A DNA stretch of 64,000 bases from Leucophora obtusa (GCA_949987735.1 OX465298.1:13770279-13834278), one strand, 5' to 3'; positions 22,958 to 35,460 are shown, counted from the stretch's first letter. The notes: generated from the letters alone by a model not told the origin. Numbers and translations: made by a program.

Positions 22958-23725
22958 CCCTTTCGGTACAGATTTTGATTGGCTAAATAGTTTTTGACCA
23001 AAGTTTGTGGAAATATAAACCTATGCCTAGGAAATACTTTTGTTTTGTTTTTATAGCTTTATCGCGCCTCCTAGCGAAGAAATTTTAACACGCTGCTGCT
23101 CCCAAATGGGTTAAGATTTTTTCTAATTTTAAATTTTGCATTATTTCCACGACAAAACTCTATACAAAATAAAAAGAACTTTTCGAAAAACTTTAAAGCG
23201 CGAATTTTAATAACTTTTGGAAAAAATCCCAATTTTGGACCGTTTCCTAAAAAAATATTTTTAGTAAATTGAATTATTTTTAGAGCAAAAATGTCTAATT
23301 TCATACCAAAATTAAAAAAAACAGACAAATATCTGTAAATTTTTCTTTTTGTATAGATGCAATCTTCATGTAACGATCGGTCAAATTTTGAAAAAATATA
23401 TTGTTGGACAAACAATTTCTGAATATTCCTATAAACCCTGAAGCCCTGCTAATAAAACCAGACAAAGAAATTTATAAAATGGGCATTTCATGTATCTTCT
23501 AATAACTAAAGATCAAAAATTGCGAAAAAAAACTTAAAAAATGCTTTTTTCAGAAGGAAATATGGCAACCATGTGTCGATAATTATTTGGACATTTTTAT
23601 TGCAAATGATCTGCAAGACATTAAAAAACAATTATCAATTAAAATCCAAATCGATTCTCTAATATGGAGGTTGCCAGATCCACCCTAAGTTTATGATTCC
23701 ATATGGCAACAATATAGCGAAAGGG
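22958..23725. mobile_element. piggyBac-type MITE
   Basis: TTAA flanks both sides (22954-22957 and 23726-23729). The ends CCCTTTCGGTA and (inverted) CCCTTTCGCTA match in 10 of 11 positions. TTAA duplications with CCC-starting ends are diagnostic for piggyBac-like transposons. The 768-bp interior has no transposase; the 114-codon minus-strand frame shows no piggyBac motif. Confidence 0.8.
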
Positions 23726-23949
23726 TTAATGAATTTTTGCCAAAGAAGTTTCACTGGAACTTGTCCATTGAAACTTTTCATTAAATTAATTGAATTTTTA
23801 ATAAAATGTTGTGAAAAATTTTATTTTATTTATTAAAAGTTTCATAACCTCAATAAAAAAAATTCATTAAAACGGGATTCATAAGATATATGAAGCTTTT
23901 ATATCAAATTTAATAAATTTTTCACTTGCTTTGTGAAGAAAAACTCATT

Positions 23950-24621
23950 AGTTTACTGACCCTTCTGGACCCACGAAATATAGAGCGTTACCTTGGCGCC
24001 ATGGATATTAGGATGTGGCGTTGATTTGGCTGTATGGTCGGGCTTCACATACGATTTCTTGCGCTTTAAATTATCTTAATGGAACCATTTTCCATCGCCA
24101 GTAATTATTCGATGCAAAAATGACTTCTTTTTATGGTTGAACGCCAGCATTTCTAATATATAAAATCATTTTTCAATGTCTCTCGGCTTCAACTCGTGTG
24201 TTACCCAATTTCTTTGCTTTTGCTTGAGTGACTCCAAATGATTTTGCAAGTTCTTCTTGAGTCTGACAACAATCTTCATCGAGTAATGCCTCCAATTCAT
24301 CATCTTTGAACTTTTTTAGCTGACCTGGGCGTTCTTTGATTTCCGAGTCGCACATTGAAATCAATGAAACATATTCAGGATAAGCTTCGGTGAGCAATCG
24401 ATGTGCTTTAACTAAATTTTTTCAATGTTTTGTTGGCACAATATTCGACATTTTCGAAGCAAAAAAAGAAACTTTGTTGTTTATACTTTTCGTTCAATGA
24501 CTAAGTGAGAATAAATGACAAATGTTTACCCTCCAAAATGCCATATGTTATTAAAGACACAAACCATGTTTAGAAGATACGCCATCTATTGTGAATGCCG
24601 CATTTTTAAGTTATACACCCT
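23950..24621 (-). pseudogene. Mariner element remnant: N-terminal and first catalytic part of transposase
   Basis: The right boundary is a mariner-like terminal repeat (TAGGGTGTATAACTTAAAAA read on the minus strand). A transposase start MSNIVPTKH follows, then a stop, then HRLLTEAYPEYVSL, KERPGQLKKFKDDELEALL and DEDCCQTQEELAKSFGVTQ, typical of the helix-turn-helix region of mauritiana/Mos1-like mariners. After a deletion come NWVTHELKPRDIEK, HKKKSFLHRIITGDGKWFH (holding the first catalytic Asp in TGD) and TPHPNIHGAKVTLYISW. Sequence ends there, before the second catalytic Asp. At least three stops and two internal deletions make it dead. It and the C-terminal fragment at 16455 are separate remnants of related elements. 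Confidence 0.85.
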
Positions 24622-26041
24622 ACAGTAAAATAGCGGTTTAACAAATGGCATAATATCATCCCTATTTAATTAGTGAACTGATAGAAAATTGAAAAATTAC
24701 TCCCGGCTATACAAATAACTCCAACAAAGGTAAGTAACCTAATCATTCGTTAAACTGAAAACTCACTGTTTTTTTTTTGTTTTTTTTCCAAAAGCACAAG
24801 TTTTCTAAGTACATAATTCATTTATTTACCTTTTTCTATATCTTTTTCTTTTAAAACTATAAACTTATATAAAACTATTAGTCAGCAAACTACTTGTCTC
24901 TGAGAATAAATTGTATCTTCAATTTAGTGTTTTTTTTTTTTTGTTTCTATATGCCAATCATGAATAACTTGTCAACTTTTTTCGTTCCTTTTTTTGATAG
25001 TTGTTTTTATAACCAACACGTTTTTGTAATATAATAAAAAGTATGTTAGTTTCATGTAAAATAAATGTAGCTACGTATATATGAGGCTTTCCATACCAAT
25101 AAACCCACTACAGGAAAAATATGGTGGATTAATGTAAAACTTACTGTATTTATTGCTGTATATCATACATATAGAATATGTAAATAGCTCTTATATTTTT
25201 CTAAAAAGTTTCAATATTGAACTAGACATAGTTCAATATTGAAGAATTAAAGATTTTTTTAAATATATAATTTAAAATAATTTAATGAAATTTGGCAGAT
25301 GCTAGTAAATTGACTATATCAACAGTCAATAGAAAATTAAGGAAATTAATAATAAATTAGAAATTTATTAATTCTATTAAATTATTATTCTTCGTCAGGA
25401 TATTCTCCTGACAAATACTTCACAGAGTTTTTGCTTTCAAAAACCTCTACACTTTCAGGAATGAAAAGACGATAGTTATGGGGATTTTCCAGGTTCCCTC
25501 TATCAGTTTTCTTTAGAAAGTGGTGACATATTACTGCAAATTAAAGCATCAAAATCTCATATCAAATGTTGTCTGCTACATCAACAACACGTGAATAAAG
25601 CAAACCATAAAATATATTTTCGAAGACTTCCGCAAGCATAAGCAACAATAGAAATATTCTGAAAGATTTTTGTTGTTATATTTTATACCATTGGTATAAA
25701 TAAATACCACAATTGCTCTTCCCGATTTTCTGAAAAATTTTAAAATCTGTTCTATGTTTTATTCGTATTATATACGATAACAATTACTATAAGTTTGACC
25801 TTGGTAGGGTTTTCTTTTTTATTTATTTGGACAATTGGCATGGAAAGTCTCATATATGAATGATGAAAAGTTATTTATTCTAACATATATTTCTTGGATT
25901 ATTTATATAAATATATCAAGGAAAATTTGCATGAATTATGAGTTATTTTTTTATTTCTTCAAACAACTTAAGTATACTTAGAATAATTTTTTAAATTTGT
26001 TATGACAATTTTTCGTTGAAATTTATTTTAAGTTCTTCAAA
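24622..26041. other. A+T-rich non-coding stretch
   Basis: No gene or RNA gene is seen. It contains T-runs and a short inverted repeat (AGTTTCAATATTGAACTA near 25206). Confidence 0.4.
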
Positions 26042-26129
26042 GCGTATGATTAATATTAATTTCAAATCAATGGTAGCGTATGATTAATACTTATTTAACT
26101 TAACCATAGCGTATGAGTAATATTAATTT
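26042..26129 (+). promoter_or_regulatory. Three-copy cluster of the dispersed GCGTATGATTAATATTAAT motif
   Basis: Copies start at 26042 (exact), 26076 and 26109, spaced 34 and 33 bp and all on the plus strand. Each is G-CGTATGA followed by TTAAT or GTAAT, then an A/T half. The regular spacing, close to three helical turns, suggests protein-binding sites, but no function is shown. Confidence 0.5.
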
Positions 26130-26224
26130 AATTATGAACAAAAATAAAAAAATGCTTTTCAAAGAAAAGTTTCTTTAGTCCTGAATTAGTTTTATAAAAA
26201 TATGTGTACAACGAGTAAAAAAGT

Positions 26225-26824
26225 TGAAGTCGGGCATGCCGAATATATGATACCCTACACTTGGACTGGTTAAAAGCCAACTAATGTTTGGATCTGAAAT
26301 TCGAAGGGGTTGAAATGAAAGTCTATGAAATGATAAAAAATAGAGTAACGGAAAGAAATTTTGATTTTACCTAATGTTAGATGAATTTAAGGGAAAATCG
26401 GTAATATAGTCCATATGGGTGATAGCTCCAAATATGGACTTTGTCCTTGATCATATGTCAGTCAGCGTACTAAATTTCATTAAAATATATTCATATTTGC
26501 GACCTGTAGTGTGCGACAAGGCAATTTTGTGGGGATCTTTATATGGGCACTAGATCGAAACATGGACCGATTATAAACAAAATCAAAAGGCTATGCCCTT
26601 GGGTCAATGTTAATCAGTACACCAAATTTCATCAAAATATTTTCATATTTGCGACTTGTAGCGTGCGCATAAAAAATCTATGGATAGACATGCGAAAGGA
26701 CGGGCAGACGGACATAGTTAAATTGAAACAAAAAGTGATATGGAGTCGTTCGGTATATTAAAACGTGGGTCTAGGTTCAGTATTTTTTGGTGTGACAAAC
26801 ATCACCTCAAACTTATTATACCCT
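26225..26824. repeat. Dispersed repeat K, long copy, interrupted on the right by a foldback element
   Basis: Two similar halves (near 26455-26530 and 26600-26670) carry CATATTTGCGACYTGTAG. The right part holds CGGGCAGACGGACA and CTTATTATACCCTG. Sequence resumes at 27446 beyond the inserted family F element. The small open frames at 26543 and 26740 belong to this repeat. Confidence 0.55.
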
Positions 26825-27445
26825 GTACATTAGACCGTACCTTCCAATCTAAATTATTTTTTCGAGGAGGTTTCGAATTTTTTTTGCCGAACGTAGTGGT
26901 CGCCATTTTACATTTCTTGTTATATCTTTGGCATTTGCAGTCGGATACATCGATATTTAAAGTATGATACATCGATATTTTTCTCTCGAGGGGACCAATA
27001 TTTTGTTCTAAGGTCCATTGACCTCAAGTATCCCATTCTAGTATTTACCCACCAGATCTCAATTGCTATCGCCCTAATGTACGACCCTAATGTCAGAAAA
27101 TTAAAGCTCGCAAAAAATCATTAAACTCTTGCTAAGAAAGATTTTCAATAAATACAGCAGAATTTTTTTTTTATTTTTTTTTGTTGTTGCCGAACGTAGG
27201 GGTCGCCTTTTTAAATTTTTTTTATTGGATGTTTTCTTTATAGCAAAACACTGGTCTCCTCGAGGCAAAAAAAATCGATGTATCACACTTTAAAATCCGA
27301 CTGTAAATGCTGAAGCTATAACGAAAAATTAAAAAGACGACCCCTACGTTCGGCAAAAAAATTTATTTAAAATTGACTTGCAAACTACTCTATATTTGTT
27401 TCGCGCACTTTTGTTTTGCCTGTAAAGTGGTACGGTCTACTGTAC
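26825..27445. mobile_element. Foldback element, family F, long copy
   Basis: The ends CATTAGACCGTACC and (inverted) CAGTAGACCGTACC are flanked by TA. Left GCCGAACGTAGTGGTCGCC pairs with right GGCGACCCCTACGTTCGGC. A middle block (GGTCCATTGACCTCAAGTAT, TACCCACCAGATCTCA) is absent from the compact copy at 6990 but present at 54832 and 60046. Confidence 0.75.
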
Positions 27446-28250
27446 ATATAGTGGTGTAGGGTATAAAAAGTACCTGATTTAGATAGATTGTTTTCATCAA
27501 ATATATAAGTGATCCCAAATTTTGTCTATTTTGCTGCACTATGTGAATAAAACTCTTTAAAGGATATTTTCGCCATACAAAAAAGAAAAACATTAAGCAG
27601 AAAGTATGAACACAAGAAATGTTTTTATTTATTACACTGTTCAATAGCCGGGCGTCGATGAATCCTCTTCCAGAAGAACGTGTGAGATTTGAAAAGTTAG
27701 TAAAAATCCTAAAGGATTTTGCGCGGCATATTACACGGAGACTAACAAAAGTTCGCTTACTAAGCTTGAAACAAGCAAATAAATTATAGTTTTGCCATTT
27801 GTCATTGTCATAATTTTTTATTTTATTAACATAATTTCCATTTACTTCAACCATACATGAGACTAATTAATTATCTGTACAAATTAATTGACGATTTCAT
27901 TAGCATTAAATTGAAACTAATGATAATAAAATTTTTGCCATTATCATGGGGTTTAAAAAGTCAATAACTTTTTCATTTATATATTTTTTTATTTTTTTTT
28001 TTCATTATGGCTTGTATTCACAAAAAAGTTTCGAATTTTATCAGAGCTTGATAAAACAAATTAACAACAACAAAAATCCTTCAATTAGCCTCTAATAAGA
28101 CAAAAAGTTTTTTGTGAATAATCATGTATGTATACACAAAACACCTGGAGAATAAATAATGGAGAGATTCACAACTGAACAAAGAACCAGAATAATAGAA
28201 TTTTATTATTTAAATCAGTAATCAATTATTTTAAACCCCATGATGACTTT
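27446..28250. other. Non-coding stretch
   Basis: It continues repeat K for about 30 bp and is then unremarkable. The 154-codon minus-strand frame at 27390-27854 begins at an ATG in A+T-rich sequence and its last 20 codons are the terminal repeat of family F, so I do not accept it as a gene. Confidence 0.4.
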
Positions 28251-28985
28251 TGGCCCACCCGGTACAACAGAAACAGGGTGACATTTTTAATTTTGTCTTA
28301 TTTGATCACAAATAAATGAGCGAAAAACTACAAAATTTTTAATAACGATGTGGGAAATTTATTTATAATTAAATTGGATTTCTGGCCGTCTTTTGTTTTT
28401 CTTCGAATGAAGTTTCTAAATATGAAATTCAAATTTAAATACAAAAACAAAACGTAAATTATAAACAAAGTATTTACAAAAATAACTGCAAGAACTTTGT
28501 ATTATCCAACAAATATTTATTACAATATTTTTGTTTTTAACAATTAACGTGATTATACAAATTAAAACACTCCGATAATGGATTGGTACATCGGTGCAAT
28601 TCGGGACGATATGGAATGAAATGAGGAACGTAAAATCGGAACATGTGCCGCAGGGAACGAAATGTAATCAAACGGGAAAGGAAATTCGTATTCGTGTTAT
28701 CTTAGTGTATTAATTCCTATTTATATTATAATATAAATTGAAAAAAAAATGGGTCACCCTGTGGCTGTTTAACTAAAATTGATACCTGGGGAACACTTAT
28801 TTTTTAAGATACAGGCCATTTTGTAAAATGGCGATTTTTTTAAAATGTCCCGTATCCCTGAAACTAAGCAAGATAGCACTAAACGGACAAAATTTGAGTA
28901 GTAACACTCCCCAATAATATAAATAGGCCAGTCTTATAGAGCTTCCGATTGATCCATTTCTATAAAACAATCACAGGGTGGCATT
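28250..28985 (-). repeat. Dispersed repeat J, inverted copy
   Basis: It carries AACAGGGTGACATTTTTAAT, CCGCAGGGAACGAAATGTA and GGGTCACCCTGT, the reverse complement order of 34615-35460. The alignable block 28545-28715 against 35215-35385 looks roughly 80% identical by eye. The element class is unknown. Confidence 0.65.
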
Positions 28986-29222
28986 TTTAATTCTTATTGT
29001 TTTTCAACACCTTAAAATATTAGCTTTTTTAGTTAGTAGCAGTAGTTTTAAAGTTGTATACAGCATTCCTTTTTAAAGAAACTTACCCTCCTTTAAAAAT
29101 GTCTTTAATATATTCTTTACAAAAACAAATGTTACGTCTTCTATGGATTTGTGTGGAATCTGAAATAAAAAAGAAAAAATAAATTTAAAAATTCGTCATC
29201 GCAAATCAATATAATTATAAAT

Positions 29223-29590
29223 CCCAGCCAGCAATTTCGGAGCGCTCATAAATAAGATTCTTAAATGGCTCATAGAAATAATTATTGTTTTTTTGAAAAC
29301 ACTCTTTTTTTGGTAGAAAATATGAACCCTCAGAAAACAATCCAAAAAGTTGTCTCTACAATCTAAAAAACTGTCTCAAAATGAGGGTTCATTTTTCGGA
29401 CTCAAAGAAGATTCCGAAATTAATTAAATTTATGAGGAAAATTTCGATTTTATACGTTCTTTTTTCTGAGTCATTTCTGAGTACACAGCGGGCTCTTTTG
29501 GACGGACCACTTTCATGGGAAAAAGTGGAAAAATGTGTATGTTTTTGGAGTTCATTTCTGAGTCATTAATGATCATCTTTGTTTGCTGGG
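29223..29590. mobile_element. MITE with CCCAGC terminal repeats, 368 bp
   Basis: It starts CCCAGCCAGCAATTT and ends, inverted, CCCAGCAAACAAAG. The centre carries ATGAACCCTCAGAAAAC and, inverted, CAAAATGAGGGTTCAT. The 6-bp terminus is shared with family T, but the interior has no tRNA-like module, so it may be a different family mobilised by the same transposase. Confidence 0.6.
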
Positions 29591-29970
29591 ATGTTAAAAT
29601 TATACTACTTATACAAACGTAGGTATTTATTAAAGCATAAAAATATAATAAAGCACACTTTTTATTACCAAATTACCCTTAATCCCAAAGCACTTATTCA
29701 TGTATAATGGTGAAAAAACAAAGTTATAAAAACAAAATATAAATAAATATTCAAATTGTTCTTCAAAAACAAGATAAAAGACAGAACATACAAGATTTTT
29801 GTTAAAAAAAAGCAAAACAAATATATTATCAAAGGAATAATTACATAAATGAATGAATGGGAATATATTTATAGAACATATAAAACATTTTATCTCGACA
29901 GTCACATATTAATTGATAAGTACTACTTAATTGATAAGTACAGTATTACATATTTTTTTTATATCATATA

Positions 29971-30447
29971 CAGTCATAGCAATAAAGCTGAAAAAGCTAC
30001 TAAACATAGCAGAAAAAGCTACTTAAAATTTGTTAAAATGATATGGCAGAAAAAACTGTTGAAATTAGCAGATTTTTTTTTTATGTTAATTACTTTTAAA
30101 ATAACAATAATAAAACTATTACATTTACAGAATTTTAGCTATATTTGAGTTAACTTTTGGTTAAATTTAAAATGAAAAATTATACTGTAAAATCTGCAGA
30201 AAATTTTGCTAAACATTATAATGTATTAGTAGACTAAAAATATCAAAAAGGAACTGTTATATTAATTAAATTTTTGTAATTTTTAATCTAAATTAAATTC
30301 GAATGCAATATATAAATATTTCCTAAAAATAGTAAACCGCTGAATTCAGAAGGCTAAATTTTTATTTACATTAAAAAACTATTTAATTTTTTTTGTAATT
30401 TTTTAGTCTATTAATTATTTAGCATAATTTTTTGTAGCTTTTTATAA
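29971..30447. mobile_element. Family G element, right-truncated
   Basis: TA then CAGTCATAGCAATAAAGC opens the element. TTACAGAATTTTAGCTATAT and GAGTTAACTTTTGGTTAA match the left half of 8252-8885. The right end is replaced by the satellite array. Confidence 0.55.
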
Positions 30448-30449
30448 AA

Positions 30450-32470
30450 TATTTTTCCTTATTTTATAATACCGATATTTCATCATTATTTGAATGACAT
30501 CATCAGGGTTTCTGAAATTTTCAACTTACCTGATTATGGCATTCAAAGAATGGCGAAATATCGGTTTATAAAGCAATGAAAAATATTTTATAAAAAACTA
30601 CAAAAACCTTGAGCTCAAAAGTTTTAATAATTACAATCAATTTAAGAGCTCAATTATTTAATCATTATAATTAACTTTAAAGGCCGAACAATACTTTAAT
30701 ATTTATAAGTTGTACCAAAATTTTATCAAAACTAAAAAAGTAAAAAAAAATTTTTTTTTAAATTTGTGTGACAAAAATCAAAAATTTTTATGAAAATGAA
30801 ATGAATTTTAAAAAATATTTAATTTAAAAATATAAAAAACAGCCTTCTCAAATTTTAAGAAATTTACAATTTACTTGATGATGTTATTCAAAGACGCACG
30901 AAATATCGATATTATTGAATAATAAAAATATTTTATAAAAAATAACAAAAACCTTGAGCTCAATTATTTAATTATTTATAATCAGTTTTTAAAGTCCAAT
31001 AATACTTTAATATTTATGAGTTATACCAAAATCACATAACAAAAAAGAAAAAAACCAAAACAATTTTTTTCGTCAAAATTTGTAAGGCACAATTTAAAAA
31101 ATTTCTTTTTTCAAATTTTGTTTGACAAAAATCCAAAATTTTTGTTAGAGTTAGTCTAAAAAATATATTACTTAAAAGTCACACAAACAACCATCTGAAA
31201 ATTTGGGAATGTCAAGGCAAAATATCATTAGAGTTTCTAAAATTTACAATTTACCTGATTGCTTCATTTAAAGAAAGACGAAATATCGGTATTATCAAAT
31301 AATGAAAAATATTTTGTAAAATACTACAAAGATTTCGAGCTCAATTATTTAAAAATTATAATTCATTTAAAATAATACTTTAACATTTAAAAGTTGTGGC
31401 AAAATTTTATTAAAATTAAAAAAAACAAATACATTTACTTTCAATTTGTTTGGAAAAAAGAAAAAAAAAATTCGGCAGGAAATTTAAAAAATATATTATT
31501 TTAAAATATCAAAGACCACCCTTCTGAAATTTTAGGAATGTCAAGGCTAAATAAAATCAGTGTTTCAAAAATTTTTAATTTACCTGATGATGTCATTTAA
31601 AGAATGACAAAATATCGATATTACAAAATGATGAAAGATATTTAAAAACAAAAACTGCACATATCACGAGCTCAATTAGTTAATAATTGTAATCAATTTT
31701 TAAGCTCGAATAATACTTTGACATTTAAAAGTTGCAACAAAATTTTATCAAAACTAAAAAAAACCAAAACAATTTTTTTTATCAAAATTTGCATGACAGG
31801 ATTCTATTTAAAAAATATATGATTCAAAAATATCAAAAAACACTTTTCTGAAAATTTCGTAGGTTTGAGGTTAAGAAGAAGAATAAACATTTTCTTCAAA
31901 AGTTATAAACACATTAAAATAGCAAATCAGACTAAATCCAGTTTCTGCCTTTTTTATGGACAGGCTTCATCAGTGATTTTCCATTAAATTGTATTATTGT
32001 TTATATTTTTATTGTCAGATTGTCTCTAAATGAATACATTCAGAAGTGATCAAACAGACATATACAAACATTCTATTTAAATTTTTTTGTTTATCTTCTT
32101 ATTTCCTCCGTGGCACCTTTTCGCAAATGTTGCCACATTGACGTATGGTTTTTACGTACAAGTGCAGGCAAGTTGTGTATATTGGAGACGGACGGACTGA
32201 AAATTTAAGAATGTCGAAGCGAAATATCATCAGGGTTTCAAAAATTTACAATTACCTGATAATGTCATTTAAAGAATGACGAAATATCGCGATATGCACT
32301 AACCAAAGATATTTTATAAAAAAATAAAAAGGTCTCGAGCTCAATAATTTAACATTTATAGGTTGTAGAAAAATTTTATTAAAACTAAAAAAAAAGAAAG
32401 CAAGTTTTTTTTCAAAATTTGTGTGACAAAAATCAAAAATTTTATGGAGAGGGAATTTAAAAAAGCATTA
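30450..32470. repeat. Satellite array, about 335-bp monomers
   Basis: The landmark CGAAATATCG recurs at 30554, 30899, 31279, 31608 (variant) and 32280, with spacings 345, 380, 329 and 672 (two units). Each unit runs CCTGATGATGTCATTTAAAG, ATGAAAAATATTTTATAAAA, GAGCTCAATTATTTAA and AAATTTTATYAAAACTAAAA. The first 80 bp are an inverted partial unit, forming a head-to-head junction near 30515. About 330 bp at 31870-32200 is replaced by unrelated sequence. Monomers are well diverged, so the array is old. Confidence 0.8.
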
Positions 32471-33616
32471 TTCACAGTGCGGTAGTACTCCACTCTGTAG
32501 AGTGGATTTTGTTTATTTCTTTTTTGTATTTATATATTTTTTGTATATTTTCATCTCTATTGTAGTATACCCTTTTAAGCAGAGTGGAGTACTTCAACAT
32601 TGTGAATCCGGCTTTAATGAAAAATTTCAGTAGAATCATAAAAATAATTCTGCCAGTTCCAGTTAACTTCATATGCTTATTTTGATTAGCATTTTATACC
32701 CTGTCTATCTAAATTAATAACGATGCAAATGTAATTGTGTGAACTTAGTTTCAATGAAAGTTTTGCAAAACAAAATTCACGCTATTCTACTCTAGAAATG
32801 ATATTATCTCCAGTTTGAATAAAAAGGTACAAAAATTTTACTTTTTACAACACAAAAGTTTCTCTTTTTCTAAAAAACAATTAATTTTCTTTTGTTTAAA
32901 AATCTTGTAATTCCCATAGAATTCTGTGAGAAAACTTTCAAGATTCTAAGAGAAACAAAATCTAATCATAAAAATTCATAATTAAGTAAACTAGTTTCTG
33001 AAGAGCTATAGTATAAAAAAAACCGTATAACATACTTAACATACATCCGCCATAAATTGTTTTACCATAAATAAAAATAACTAAACAATAAATAATTAAA
33101 ACATGAATTAAATTGCTGCTTATTTAAAACATAAAATTAACATGTCATAAAGAAAAAAATAAAGCGTCAATAATTGTCACCTGGTTTATTTTAAATATAA
33201 AATAAATCATGACACTCATAAAACTAGAAACAAAAAACACGCAACATTAACATTTATTATGGAAAATTTAAATTGAGACCCCATCACTTACAGGTGGTCC
33301 GCAGCGCAACGCAATTCAAAAAAAGTATATTTGATTATTACAAATAATATCTAATATTTTTGTTTAAAATATTTTTAAAACCTTTCTTATGACAATTTTT
33401 TATATAATGTTTTATACCACTTTTAATGTTAAAAATTTTCTCTGACTTTTGTTAACAATTCTATTCTTTTTATTCTTTTTATATATTTTATTGTTATTTT
33501 TAATTTTATTTTTCTTTTTTCGAATTTTGTATTTAATATGAACGGTATTCATTATAACTACTTTGTAATTTAGTGCTTTCATATAAGATTAAATCTTTGC
33601 ACTGAATATTAAGAAA

Positions 33617-33655
<39 letters not shown>

Positions 33656-34505
33656 ATGTCTGACTGAACATTAACATAAAGTTATTTAGTCAATAATATT
33701 GACTGTTTTTGTTGTAGTTGCCGTTGTCGTCTTCTTTTTACCGTTAAATGTTTACACACATGTTGTCATCATTAAGAAAAACATCTCTGCTACAAGATCT
33801 TTAACATTATTATATTGACTTTTTTATCTTTCTGCATTTTGTTGTTGTTTATGCTTGATCGGCTTTAAACCTCTTCATCAATAATGATTATGATCAACAC
33901 AAAGAATAACTGTCATTAAATTAAAATTTTTTATATTTAACTTTTTTTAAGTTGGTCGATCGGTCGTTTGATAGTTAACTTGGCTCCTACAACTTTGATT
34001 GTTGTTGTTTTAATACTTTTTAAAGCTGACCTTCTGTTACCTTTTGATATCAGTATTTGTAGAAGCACAAGAAAAGAAGGAAACACCAAAACAAACTGTA
34101 TGTTAGTAAATATGAGAACCAGTTTAATGAATTCAACAAGTCTTGAGTTCAAACATTTGGGTTTGTTTTTATTTGCTTTTTCTTTTATGTTCTACTTCTT
34201 ATAAGAGGGGAATGTGTGCTAGTTGGAAGATATGGAAAAATCAGCGCTTCTTTAAATGCCTTTTTCATTATGATTAAAAAATTATAAAATTTATTTAAAA
34301 AAAAAAATACAATTAATTTCCGAAAATGATGTTAATAGATGGCGCAATATCATTAGCGGACTCAGGTAGGAAAGGCTTTGGTGGAAAAAAGTATTAAATC
34401 CTGGATTAGCCAGATGTAAACGTATCTCTGCGTAGCTGAATTAATAAGTTAAATAAAAACAAAAGATGTGCTGTGTTTTTTGTTTCCTTCTTATGCATTT
34501 AATAT
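32471..34505. other. A+T-rich non-coding stretch with TAAA microsatellite
   Basis: An (AAAT)11 microsatellite lies at 33614-33657. GTAGTACTCCACTCT at 32483 is mirrored by AGAGTGGAGTACTTC at 32581, a small inverted repeat. Short frames at 33937-34204 on both strands overlap each other and look fortuitous. Confidence 0.5.
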
Positions 34506-34510
34506 AGAGC

Positions 34511-34569
34511 AAACGTAAATACACAACAAAAATTTGTTGTGAATAGATTTTGGTTGTGTATTTACGTTT
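34511..34569. repeat. Perfect 17-bp inverted repeat, small hairpin
   Basis: AAACGTAAATACACAAC at 34511-34527 and its exact reverse complement at 34553-34569 enclose a 25-nt loop. It could be a miniature element or a strong local hairpin. Confidence 0.7.
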
Positions 34570-34614
34570 TAAAAACTAATTACAATTGACAAAAAAAAGA
34601 ATTTGTTTACTAAC

Positions 34615-35460
34615 AAAAAGCGGGTGGTTGGCTGCTTTATAAACATGGATCCCTCGGGATCTCTCCCGGACCTGGCTTATTTGTATTATCTAAGTTTGTA
34701 AATACTCCGATAGGGCAAAAATTTAATTAAGAAACTAAGATAATAAGAACTTCGTTCCCCGTTTCATTTCATTTCGTTCCCTGCGGCAAGTGTTCCAATT
34801 TCCATCATTCCCCATTCCATATGGTTCTGATTTCCACCGATTTTCCAATCCATTGTGGAAGTCTATTAATTTGTGTTACCAGGTAAATTGTTAAAAAAAT
34901 AAAATTTAAAAAAGTCGCCCTGTGATTGTTTTATACAAATGGACCCATCGGAAGCTCTACAATCCCTGGCGTATTTTTATTGTCCGTTTTGCGTTTTCTT
35001 GCTTAGTTTTCGAGATATGGGCCATTTAAAAAAATCGCCACTTTACAAAATGGACTGCATCTCCAAAAATTAAGCGAGATAGAGTAAAATAGATGATATT
35101 TTTGGAAGCTTCATTGAGGTAGATCCAGGAGCAGTCCCCAAGAATCAATTTTTATGAAACGGCAACAATTTATGTGATAGTATAATTAGAAATTAATACA
35201 ATAAAATAACACGAATCCGAATTTTCTTTCCCGTTTGATTCCATTTCGTTTCCTGCGACACGTGTTCCAATTTCACTCGTTCCCCATTTCATTGCATATC
35301 GTTCCGGCTTGCAAAGTTGTTCCCATCAATTCTCGGAATGTGTTAATTTGTAAATTCACGTTAATTGTCAAAAACAAAAATTAAAAATGTCACCCTGTTT
35401 CGGTTGTAGAAAAATGGATCCCCCGGGAGATCTCTTGGTGCTGGATTATTTGTATTATAG
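34615..35460 (+). repeat. Dispersed repeat J, direct internal units
   Basis: Three diverged units begin near 34615, 34905 and 35385, each with a (TC)RCCCTGT-like start followed by a GGATCC or GGACCC word and CTCGGGA-like sequence. Two copies of TTTCGTTCCCTGCGGCA lie at about 34775 and 35250. A reverse copy is at 28250-28985. Confidence 0.65.

Noticed and set aside
23071..23415. 114-codon minus-strand open frame inside the TTAA element
   Set aside because: No piggyBac catalytic or cysteine-rich pattern; Phe/Lys/Ile-rich chance composition.
27390..27854. 154-codon minus-strand open frame
   Set aside because: Its C-terminal 20 codons are the terminal repeat of foldback family F. The rest has A/T-driven composition and no recognised domain.
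30450..32470. CRISPR-like array
   Set aside because: The repeats are diverged monomers of about 335 bp with no spacers, in eukaryotic DNA; it is a satellite.
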